Positions 14,335-20,374 of a stretch of 20,374 nt of DNA are shown here, piece after piece (position 1 is the stretch's first letter; each line of letters begins with the position of its first letter). The notes below the pieces were generated by a model. The model worked only from the letters and a program-made list of their open reading frames with translations, did no database searches and had not been told where the DNA came from. The position numbers were made by a program, and so were the translations under genes. This DNA comes from JAAFHN01 sp031421855 (lineage in GTDB: Bacteria > Pseudomonadota > Gammaproteobacteria > Burkholderiales > Burkholderiaceae_C). The stretch lies in assembly GCA_031421855.1 (NCBI GenBank), contig JANOPN010000195.1, forward strand, positions 1-20,374. The letters are read 5' to 3'.

Positions 14335-15471
14335 ATGGAACGCGACCAAGCCAGTAAATTCATCACCGACTTGCTCAAGCTGATGATCAGCCGCAACGGC
14401 AGTGACTTGTTCATTACCGCCGACTTCCCGCCCGCGATGAAAGTCGACGGCAAGGTCACCAAAGTCTCGCCTCAGCCGCTTAACTCGGCCCACACGCTGG
14501 CGTTGGCGCGCTCGATCATGAATGACAAGCAGGCCAGCGAGTTTGAGCGCACCAAAGAGTGCAACTTCGCGGTGTCGCCGCCGGGCGTGGGGCGGTTTCG
14601 GGTCAACGCCTTTGTGCAACAAGGCAAAGTGGGCATGGTGATGCGGGTGATTCCGCAAATTTTGCCCACCATCGATGGCTTGGGTGTGCCCCAAGTGCTC
14701 AAAGAAATCGTCATGGGCAAGCGCGGCCTGTGCATTTTGGTGGGCGCTACCGGCTCGGGTAAGTCCACCACCTTGGCCGCCATGATTGACTGGCGCAACC
14801 AAGAATCCTTTGGCCACATCATCACCAATGAAGACCCGGTGGAGTTCGTCCACCCGCACAAAAACTGCGTGGTGACCCAGCGCGAAGTTGGGCTGGACAC
14901 CGACACTTGGGAGTCAGCGCTCAAAAATACACTGCGCCAAGCGCCTGACGTGATTTTGATGGGCGAGATTCGCGACCGCGAAACCATGGAGCACGCGGTC
15001 GCCTTTGCCGAGACGGGTCATTTGTGCATGGCGACCTTGCACGCCAACAGCGCCAACCAAGCGCTTGACCGCATCATTAACTTCTTCCCCGAAGAGCGCA
15101 GACAGCAGCTTTTGATGGATTTGTCGCTCAACTTGCGGGGCCTCGTGTCGCAGCGCTTGACCGTCAAGCAAGACGGCAAAGGCCGCGCCGCTGCGGTCGA
15201 AGTGATGCTCAACACGCCTTTGATATCTGACCTGATCTTCAAAGGCGATGTGAGCGAAATCAAGGAGATCATGAAGAAAAGCCGCAATCTGGGCATGCAG
15301 ACCTTTGACCAGGCTTTGTTCGATTTGTTTGAGGCCAACACCATCTCATTTGAAGAAGCGATCCGCAACGCCGACAGCGCCAACGATTTGCGCCTGCAAA
15401 TCAAACTTAACAGCAAACGTGCCAAAAGCGTCGACCTCGCTGCTGGCACTGAACACATGCAAATTGTCTGA
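14335..15471 (+). CDS. pilU: Type IV pilus retraction ATPase PilU
   Basis: This 378-residue PilT paralogue assists PilT in forceful pilus retraction. It has a PilT-like N-terminal domain (SRNGSDLFITADFPPAMKVDG), Walker A GATGSGKS (137-144), NEDPVEFVHPHK, Walker B VILMGEIRDRE and TGHLCMATLHANSANQALDR. The C-terminal tail is longer than PilT's, as in other PilU proteins, and the AIRNLIRE motif is replaced (LISDLIFKGD). A strong ribosome binding site precedes the start. The next gene begins 4 nt after its stop. Confidence 0.97.
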   Translation: MERDQASKFITDLLKLMISRNGSDLFITADFPPAMKVDGKVTKVSPQPLNSAHTLALARSIMNDKQASEFERTKECNFAVSPPGVGRFRVNAFVQQGKVGMVMRVIPQILPTIDGLGVPQVLKEIVMGKRGLCILVGATGSGKSTTLAAMIDWRNQESFGHIITNEDPVEFVHPHKNCVVTQREVGLDTDTWESALKNTLRQAPDVILMGEIRDRETMEHAVAFAETGHLCMATLHANSANQALDRIINFFPEERRQQLLMDLSLNLRGLVSQRLTVKQDGKGRAAAVEVMLNTPLISDLIFKGDVSEIKEIMKKSRNLGMQTFDQALFDLFEANTISFEEAIRNADSANDLRLQIKLNSKRAKSVDLAAGTEHMQIV

Positions 15472-15475
15472 ATTA

Positions 15476-16381
15476 ATGAGCAAAATTTACGAATCTACTG
15501 TTTCAAAACGCGTTGCCTTTTTGGGTTTAGGGGTCATGGGCGCGCCCATGGCTGCGCATCTCTCCAACGCTGGCCATCGGGTCGCGGTTTTCAATCGCAC
15601 GGCGGCCAAGGCGCAAGACTGGTTGCGGGCCAACCCCGGCTCACAAGGGGACAACTCGCTGGGCCTCACGCCGCGCGAGGCGGTTGCGAGGGCCGATGTG
15701 GTGTTTGCCTGCGTTGGAAATGACGACGACTTGCGGGCGGTGACGCTGGGTGCAGACGGCGCATTTGCTGGCATGACGCCCGGCGCGATCATGGTGGACC
15801 ACACCACCGCCTCGGCTGCGGTGGCGCGCGAGCTTCACGCAGCGGGTGCTGCACTGGGCTTGGCGTTTTTGGATGCGCCCGTCAGTGGCGGTCAAGCCGG
15901 TGCACAAAACGGGCAGCTCACGGTCATGGTGGGTGGTGACGCGCAGGCTTTCGAGCGCAGCAAGGACGTGGCAAAAGCGTTTTCAAAGGCTTACACCTTG
16001 ATGGGCGCAAGCGGCGCAGGTCAGCTCACCAAAATGGTGAATCAAATTTGCATTGCTGGCTTGGTCCAAGGCTTGAGCGAAGCTTTGGCTTTTGGGGCGA
16101 AAGCTGGTTTAGACGTGAATCTGGCGCTGGACGTGATTGGCAAAGGCGCTGCGCAGAGCTGGCAGCTGGACAACCGTGGCAAAACCATGGTTGCTGATCA
16201 ATTTGACTTTGGTTTTGCGGTCGACTGGATGCGCAAAGACTTGGGTCTGGTGCTCGACGAGGCCAAACGCAATGGTGCGAGGTTGCCCGCTACCGCCCTG
16301 GTTGATCAGTTCTATGCCGACATTCAGGCCATGGGCGGTAACCGCTGGGACACCTCAAGCCTGATTAAGCGCCTGCGTTGA
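15476..16381 (+). CDS. NAD(P)-dependent oxidoreductase, 3-hydroxyisobutyrate dehydrogenase family
   Basis: This 301-residue beta-hydroxyacid dehydrogenase has the Rossmann motif FLGLGVMGAPMAAHL (GxGxxG at 17-22), FNRT, the substrate-binding loop DAPVSGGQAGAQNGQLTVMVGG (split here: DAPVSGG at 133-139, then LTVMVGG), and the catalytic lysine in GAGQLTKMVNQ (Lys186). A typical all-helical C-terminal domain follows. Members oxidise 3-hydroxyisobutyrate, tartronate semialdehyde and similar acids; the substrate here is not evident. The ATG at 15476 is taken as the start since earlier in-frame starts lie inside pilU. It is 4 nt after the pilU stop, so it is probably co-transcribed with the pilus genes though functionally unrelated. 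It converges with the BON lipoprotein gene. Confidence 0.92.
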   Translation: MSKIYESTVSKRVAFLGLGVMGAPMAAHLSNAGHRVAVFNRTAAKAQDWLRANPGSQGDNSLGLTPREAVARADVVFACVGNDDDLRAVTLGADGAFAGMTPGAIMVDHTTASAAVARELHAAGAALGLAFLDAPVSGGQAGAQNGQLTVMVGGDAQAFERSKDVAKAFSKAYTLMGASGAGQLTKMVNQICIAGLVQGLSEALAFGAKAGLDVNLALDVIGKGAAQSWQLDNRGKTMVADQFDFGFAVDWMRKDLGLVLDEAKRNGARLPATALVDQFYADIQAMGGNRWDTSSLIKRLR

Positions 16382-16390
16382 TGGTTTGAG

Positions 16391-16403
16391 TGCCCAAGGG
16401 GCA
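16391..16403. terminator. Weak stem-loop after the oxidoreductase gene
   Basis: TGCCC-AAG-GGGCA followed by AATTT, 10 nt after the stop at 16381, between convergent genes. The stem is short and the T-run poor, so termination here is only possible. Confidence 0.25.
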
Positions 16404-16423
16404 AATTTCATGAGAAATATGCT

Positions 16424-16465
16424 CTTGGTCTGCGGATCCATTGAGTTGGTTGCTATTATTTTTAT
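16424..16465 (+). repeat. Dispersed 47-bp repeat, copy E (3' of the BON gene)
   Basis: This reads CTCTTGGTCTGCG, GATCCATTGAG, TTGGTTGCTATTATTTTT. The closing TAGC arm is degraded. It lies in the 105-bp gap between convergent genes, about 20 nt 3' of the BON gene stop (16487). Confidence 0.8.
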
Positions 16466-16486
16466 CGAGCCGTGTGGCGAATCAAA

Positions 16487-17155
16487 TCACTTTTTCGGCT
16501 CTGACGGCAGCATTTTCGACAATTCTTCCTCGGTGATGATCTCTAAGAGGCGAATCACGCGTTGAACGCCGGGTGTGTTGCGAGCCACTTCGCTGCCGCG
16601 CGTGGCCTCACGCTGGGTGACGCTGCCCATGAGGTAGGTGGTGCCGCGTTCAGTCGTGACTTTGAACGAGTTGGCAAACAAATCTTTGGCATCCACAAAC
16701 CCGGCCTTGACGCGCCCGGTGACCAGCGCGTCGGATGAGCGCTGGGTGATGGTGGAGTTACCCAGCACGTCCAATTCGTTGGCAATTCGGCTCACGTTTT
16801 CGACTTTTGCCACGGCTTGTGCGACCAGTTCCTTGTCGGCTTCGCTGGGCACTTCGCCGGTGATGAGTGCGACGCGGTTGTAGCTGGTGACGTTGACGTG
16901 GCCGCGCTCGCCCAAGGCTTCGCGCACGCGGTTGAGTGCCCGCAATTCAATGCCTTCGTCTTCAAGTTGCGTACCCGAGGTGCGGCGGTCGCTGGCGACC
17001 AAGGCCGTGCCCAGCATCGCGCCGCCCATGACCAGCGGCGCGGCGCAGCCACTCAGGCCGACCATGGCCAAAGCTGCCGCTGACAACACGCAAGCCTTGA
17101 GCGCGTGGCGCATGCGTACTTGCGGCGGCGTGGTGGCAAAAACGGCTTGGCGCAT
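16487..17155 (-). CDS. BON-domain outer-membrane lipoprotein (DolP/YraP-like)
   Basis: This precursor of about 222 residues has a signal peptide ending in the lipobox LSGC (Cys37 in this numbering), so it is likely lipid-anchored, and an SDRRTSGTQ segment. Two BON domains follow: one around GHVNVTSYNRVALITGEVPS and one around FKVTTERGTTYLMGSVTQ. BON domains bind phospholipid; the E. coli counterpart DolP supports outer-membrane integrity and BAM function. It is the last gene of a yraN-diaA-BON cluster, matching E. coli yraN-diaA-dolP order. The start ATG 17155 is chosen for AGGA (17165-17162) six bases upstream. ATGs at 17176 and 17113 are alternatives; 17113 would give a more usual signal length. 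Confidence 0.9.
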   Translation of the reverse strand: MRQAVFATTPPQVRMRHALKACVLSAAALAMVGLSGCAAPLVMGGAMLGTALVASDRRTSGTQLEDEGIELRALNRVREALGERGHVNVTSYNRVALITGEVPSEADKELVAQAVAKVENVSRIANELDVLGNSTITQRSSDALVTGRVKAGFVDAKDLFANSFKVTTERGTTYLMGSVTQREATRGSEVARNTPGVQRVIRLLEIITEEELSKMLPSEPKK

Positions 17156-17204
17156 CTGATTTCCTAGGTTTTTCATTGAACGATCAAAACTGAAACTCAA
17201 ACCA

Positions 17205-17798
17205 TCAGTGCGAAGTGTCGCCCAGCAGCTGGGTGTCAACGCCGTCACAAATGGCGTGAATGGCGAGCAAATGCACTTCTTGAACGCGCATGGTGCGGTC
17301 GTGCGGCACGCAAATGTGAACGTCGGTCTCGCGCAGCATCGCGCCGACCGGGCCTCCGCCCTTGCCCGTCAGCGCAATCACAACCAAATCGCGCTCATGT
17401 GCGGCTTGAACGGCGCGCACGATGCTGGGTGACTTGCCGCTTGACGTGATGGCCACCAAAACATCGCCGGCCATGCCAAGACCGCGGACTTGCTTGGCGA
17501 AGACGTGCTCAAACCCATAGTCATTGGCTATCGCGGTTAACACCGAGGTGTCGGCAGTCAGGGCGATGCAGGCGAGCTCGGGTCGCTCTCGCTCCAAACG
17601 CCCCAGCATTTCTCCCGCCATGTGCATGGCGTCTGATGCGCTGCCACCGTTGCCACAAATCAGCACTTTGCCGCCATTGGTCAACGACGCGGTAATGGCC
17701 CCAATGGCCGTCGCAATTGGGGTGGTCAAGACTTCGGCCGCTTGGTATTTCAAGTCCGCACTGTCGGTGAAGTGTTGGTGAATGCGTTGCTCTAACAT
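17205..17798 (-). CDS. diaA: SIS-domain protein, DiaA / GmhA-like
   Basis: This 197-residue sugar-isomerase-fold protein has LICGNGGSASDAMHMAGEM (about 46-64), the ERPELACIALTADTSVLTAIAND segment (split as ERPELACIAL and VLTAIAND), KQVRGLGMAGDVLVAITSSG, and VQEVHLLAIHAICD at the end. It could be a sedoheptulose-7-phosphate isomerase (GmhA) or DiaA, the DnaA-binding initiation regulator. The gene order yraN - this gene - BON lipoprotein matches E. coli yraN-diaA-dolP, and its N-terminus resembles DiaA, so DiaA is favoured. It lies 108 nt after yraN, with repeat copy F in that gap. Confidence 0.82.
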   Translation of the reverse strand: MLEQRIHQHFTDSADLKYQAAEVLTTPIATAIGAITASLTNGGKVLICGNGGSASDAMHMAGEMLGRLERERPELACIALTADTSVLTAIANDYGFEHVFAKQVRGLGMAGDVLVAITSSGKSPSIVRAVQAAHERDLVVIALTGKGGGPVGAMLRETDVHICVPHDRTMRVQEVHLLAIHAICDGVDTQLLGDTSH

Positions 17799-17870
17799 GG
17801 CTCAATCATAGCGCGGCTGGTTTTCGGGTGTTTGGAGCGCGTTCGAGGCGTTTTTTAAGACAAATTCGAT

Positions 17871-17912
17871 CTTGGTCTCCGGATCTATTGAGTTCATTGC
17901 TATCATTTATTC
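17871..17912 (+). repeat. Dispersed 47-bp repeat, copy F (overlaps the 3' end of yraN)
   Basis: This reads CTTGGTCTCCG, GATCTATTGAG, TTCATTGCTATCATTT. Its right end overlaps the yraN stop codon (TAA on the minus strand at 17909-17907) and so supplies the last bases of that gene. Confidence 0.8.
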
Positions 17913-18320
17913 ATCTGCTGTGAACGCGTTTTTGATCCAAACGATGCTGGATTGATCGCTCACGGCGACAACATCAAATCGGCAAGTCGGTGTGGTGGGC
18001 AGGCGGCTCAGGTAGTACCGCGCGGCCAAGATGATGCGTCGGCGCTTGGTGACCGTGATGCTGGCTGCTGCACCGCCTGCGATGTCGCTCGCTCGCGCGC
18101 GGACCTCGACGAACACCAAGCAATGGTTCGCATCGCGCATGATCAAATCAATCTCGCCGCCGCCGCGCCCTGGGGTTTTGAAGTTGCGGGTGAGCAACAT
18201 CAACCCCTCGCTTTGCAAATGTCGGCAAGCCAAGCCTTCCGCTTGGTCGCCGCGCGCTTTGGTGGTGGCGGGTGGCTCATCGCCACTGGGTTGCGTCAAA
18301 GATCTGAACCAATTGAACAT
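17907..18320 (-). CDS. yraN: YraN / UPF0102 family endonuclease-like protein
   Basis: This 137-residue protein matches UPF0102, a small PD-(D/E)XK-fold family of uncertain function. Seen are KARGDQAEGLACRHLQ, LLTRNFKTPGRGGGEIDLI (Glu and Asp of the fold), LVFVEVRAR (the usual EVK/EVR strand), and the RRRIILAARYYL helix, then CRFDVVAV. It is divergent from rsmI with only 22 nt between the starts; this yraN/rsmI pairing is common in proteobacteria. Its stop codon lies in repeat copy F, so the extreme C-terminus may have been altered by the repeat. Confidence 0.93.
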   Translation of the reverse strand: MFNWFRSLTQPSGDEPPATTKARGDQAEGLACRHLQSEGLMLLTRNFKTPGRGGGEIDLIMRDANHCLVFVEVRARASDIAGGAAASITVTKRRRIILAARYYLSRLPTTPTCRFDVVAVSDQSSIVWIKNAFTADE

Positions 18321-18342
18321 CCGCGCATACTATCCTCAAGAC

Positions 18343-19302
18343 ATGAACGACGAACCGCTCACCCTCGCCGCCGCCGCAACTGATCCAGCGTTAGGCTCAC
18401 ACCTTGCACTGATGGCGGCTGCGGCCTTGCTTGCGGGTCGCCAAACCTACCCAAGCGGGGCGCTTTACATGGTGGCCACGCCAATTGGCAACCTGGCCGA
18501 TATCAGTTTGCGCGCCCTCCATGTGTTGCAACTGGTCGATGTCGTCGCGTGCGAAGACACGCGGCACACCAGCGGCATGCTGCGCGCGTATGGCATCCAC
18601 AAAACCCTGATTGCCGCGCATGAACACAATGAGCGCGAGGTCGCTCAAAGCATTTGCGAGCGCTTGTCGCGCGGGGAGCGCGTGGCCTATCTGAGCGATG
18701 CGGGCACGCCGGCCATCAGCGACCCGGGGTGTTGGCTAAGTGCTGCCGCGCACGCCGGTGGCTACCGAGTCGTGCCCTTGCCGGGTGCAAGCAGTGTGGT
18801 CACCGCGATCAGCGCAAGTGGCGTTGATGCGCGTCAAGGCTTTGATTTCATTGGGTTTTTGCCCAGTCAAACGGCTGCGGCGCAGGCGGTTTTAGCCAAC
18901 GCCGCGTCAGCAGTTCGGCCAATGGTTTTGTTTGAGGCTCCCCACCGAATAGAAAAAACCGCTAAGGCGCTGGGTTTTTTAGGCGGGCAGAGCGTCACGG
19001 TCTGTCGCGAATTGACCAAACAGTTTGAATCCATTCACACGCTCGCAGCGGCCGAGCTACCGGCTTGGTTGGCAGCAGACCCCAACCGCTGTCGAGGCGA
19101 GTTTGTCCTGATCATCCATCCTGCGCCGGTTGCAGTTTTGCCAAGCGAGGCCGACGCCAAGCTCGATTCGATCTTGCTGGCGATGCTGGCGCATTTGCCG
19201 CTAAAAACCGCCGTGGGTGTCGCAGTGCAACTCAGCGGGCAAAGCAAAAACACGGTGTATGCCCGGGCGATTGCGCTCAAGCCGGCTGATCGTCTGCCTT
19301 GA
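18343..19302 (+). CDS. rsmI: 16S rRNA (cytidine(1402)-2'-O)-methyltransferase RsmI
   Basis: RsmI 2'-O-methylates C1402 of 16S rRNA in the decoding centre, with S-adenosylmethionine. The 319 residues (about 280-290 is usual) include an N-terminal extension of ~38 residues before SGALYMVATPIGNLADISLR. Other motifs are ACEDTRHTSGML, YLSDAGTPAISDPG, PLPGASSVVTAISASG, FIGFLPSQ, FEAPHRIEKT, CRELTKQFE and RGEFVLII. ATG 18343 is taken as the start; an in-frame upstream extension would overlap yraN antisense. TACTAT at 18328-18333 could be a -10 box, but the -35 is poor. Its 3' end overlaps the convergent small gene by 26 bp. Confidence 0.95.
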   Translation: MNDEPLTLAAAATDPALGSHLALMAAAALLAGRQTYPSGALYMVATPIGNLADISLRALHVLQLVDVVACEDTRHTSGMLRAYGIHKTLIAAHEHNEREVAQSICERLSRGERVAYLSDAGTPAISDPGCWLSAAAHAGGYRVVPLPGASSVVTAISASGVDARQGFDFIGFLPSQTAAAQAVLANAASAVRPMVLFEAPHRIEKTAKALGFLGGQSVTVCRELTKQFESIHTLAAAELPAWLAADPNRCRGEFVLIIHPAPVAVLPSEADAKLDSILLAMLAHLPLKTAVGVAVQLSGQSKNTVYARAIALKPADRLP

Positions 19303-19639
19303 CGCTCTCCTTCGGGCGGCGCAGGTCAACGATCTCGGCGGGCCCGACTCGGAGCAATTCTTCGGTGATCTCAACGATCGGTCCTTTTGCCACCTCGGTG
19401 TAAATGCGACATCCGCTGGATCTGAAGTGCGGCACCAGCTCATTGAATAGGCGAGCCGTCCATTTATCGCGCCATTGCTCGCGGGTGGAGTTGCTCACCC
19501 ATTTGCTGATTCGGTGCGTCATGCGCGGCGCGCAGGCGATCAAGACCCATGTGTCGTTGCTGCTGAGCGGGTCATCGCGGCGGTCAATCAAGCCCATTGC
19601 GTGGGCTGCGTCATCGACATAAGCGAGGTAGGTGGTCAC
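19277..19639 (-). CDS. Unrecognised small protein coupled to terC
   Basis: I do not recognise this family. From a GTG at 19639 it encodes 120 residues: TYLAYVDDAAHAMGLIDRRD at the front, a central hydrophobic strand (TWVLIACAP), then a basic, Trp-containing segment (HRISKWVSN, REQWRDKWTARLFNE) and a C-terminal alternating strand region (CRIYTEVAKGPIVEITEELL). There is no signal peptide or membrane segment. The GTG overlaps the terC stop as GTGA, which argues for translational coupling and for this start over an ATG at 19729 inside terC. It ends inside the 3' end of convergent rsmI. The frame stays open against both overlapping genes, and the strand pattern looks protein-like. Confidence 0.7.
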   Translation of the reverse strand: MTTYLAYVDDAAHAMGLIDRRDDPLSSNDTWVLIACAPRMTHRISKWVSNSTREQWRDKWTARLFNELVPHFRSSGCRIYTEVAKGPIVEITEELLRVGPAEIVDLRRPKESVKADDQPA

Positions 19640-20355
19640 GGACTGCCCGCTGAGGTGCCTGCCGCGATTGACTTGGCGGCCGAGCGACGTGACAACCAAA
19701 AGCCGGCCAATAAGACACCACCCACACACAAAACGTACACCGACCAGCGTGCCAAGGTGTGAATCAAGGCGGGTGGATTGAACACGTCGCTCAGCATTGA
19801 TTCGCTGACAATCATCTTTGCTGCGGTAAACGCCAACACAGCCGCACCGATGGTGATGACCTGCGGAAAGCGCTCAACCAGCTTGAGCACCACCGAGCTG
19901 CCAAAAACCACAATTGGCACGCTGATCAAAAGCCCCAAAATCACCAATGACATCGATCCGTGCGCTGCTCCGGCAACCCCCAAGACGTTGTCAACGCCCA
20001 TGAGCGCATCGGCGATGACGATTGTTTTCATCGCGGCCCAAAAACTTGTGATCACGGGCCCGTCGTGTTCAGCATGCCCCGTGTCGGCCAAAAGCTTGTA
20101 TGCGATGTAAATCAGCCCCAAGCCACCCACCAGCATCAAGCCGGGGATTTTGAGCAGCCACACCACCCCCAGCGTCATCACCGAGCGCACCACGATGGCG
20201 CCGACGGTGCCCCACATGATGGCTTTGCGTTGTAGCTGCGGGGGGAGATTGCGAGCCGCTAGCGCGATCACGATGGCGTTGTCGCCAGCGAGTACCAAGT
20301 CGATCAAGATGATGGCCAGCAGTGCGGACCACCAAGGGGTAGAGAAGAGTTCCAT
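19636..20355 (-). CDS. TerC-family integral membrane protein
   Basis: This 239-residue membrane protein has about seven hydrophobic segments and the TerC signature acidic motifs in two inverted halves: LIDLVLAGDNAIVIALA (Asp19, Asp25) and IADALMGVDNVLGVAGAA (Asp near 115 and 121). TerC proteins are linked to manganese or other metal-ion export; the short form seen here resembles YjbE/YkoY-type members. It starts 19 nt from the right window edge, so its promoter and any yybP-ykoY manganese riboswitch, common before such genes, would lie outside. It overlaps the following small gene by 4 nt. Confidence 0.92.
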   Translation of the reverse strand: MELFSTPWWSALLAIILIDLVLAGDNAIVIALAARNLPPQLQRKAIMWGTVGAIVVRSVMTLGVVWLLKIPGLMLVGGLGLIYIAYKLLADTGHAEHDGPVITSFWAAMKTIVIADALMGVDNVLGVAGAAHGSMSLVILGLLISVPIVVFGSSVVLKLVERFPQVITIGAAVLAFTAAKMIVSESMLSDVFNPPALIHTLARWSVYVLCVGGVLLAGFWLSRRSAAKSIAAGTSAGSP

Positions 20356-20374
20356 GAGTCGAAGACCTGTTTGT

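Noticed and set aside
1..20374. CRISPR array, tRNA, rRNA, phage genes or an origin.
   Set aside because: No regularly spaced direct repeats, tRNA-like folds, rRNA sequence or phage structural genes were visible on reading.

Overview
This window looks like chromosomal DNA of a betaproteobacterium, most likely a Comamonadaceae-type member of the Burkholderiales. The reasons are gene content and style: a bifunctional PutA, a pilT-pilU pair next to yggS, a yraN-diaA-BON lipoprotein cluster divergent from rsmI, moderately high GC, and short dispersed repeats threaded through genes. The lineage is inferred; no rRNA or tRNA gene is visible to confirm it.

Layout. (1) 1-2720: 3' part of putA, cut by the window edge. 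(2) 2721-5600: an accessory islet. A DUF1016/YhcG-type PD-(D/E)XK nuclease gene lies between two diverged copies (about 90% identical by hand count) of the last 480 bp of putA. A two-gene XRE antitoxin / AbiEii-like nucleotidyltransferase toxin operon follows on the minus strand. (3) 5795-6334: a CarF/TMEM189-like lipid desaturase gene broken by one in-frame TAA, ending in a 122-bp nested inverted repeat that supplies the stop codons of two convergent genes. (4) 6449-13172, all minus strand: yggS, an enoyl-CoA hydratase-family gene, a class III omega-amino-acid transaminase, a twin-arginine thioredoxin-like protein, an acetoacetate-CoA ligase and an AstE/AspA-type deacylase. Several junctions overlap by 1-4 nt, which suggests translational coupling. 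(5) 13255-16381, plus strand: pilT, pilU and a 3-hydroxyisobutyrate-dehydrogenase-family oxidoreductase. (6) 16487-18320, minus strand: a BON-domain lipoprotein, diaA-like SIS protein and yraN, divergent from rsmI (18343-19302). (7) 19277-20355, minus strand: terC and an unrecognised small gene overlapping its end.

How the genes fit together. The acetoacetate ligase, hydratase, transaminase and PutA point to amino-acid and short acyl-CoA catabolism. PilT and PilU are the type IV pilus retraction ATPases. The yraN-diaA-BON cluster resembles the E. coli yraN-diaA-dolP block, which is tied to replication initiation and envelope integrity.

The main unexplained structure is a roughly 45-47 bp dispersed repeat. 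I find seven independent copies plus one carried in the putA duplication. Three lie in frame inside putA, one lies in frame inside the acetoacetate-CoA ligase gene, and three sit just 3' of minus-strand genes. One copy lies exactly at the left edge of the putA 3' duplication that brackets the nuclease gene, which suggests the repeat took part in that rearrangement. No integrase, transposase, CRISPR array, phage gene, tRNA or rRNA was seen. No gap over 300 bases lacks a gene.
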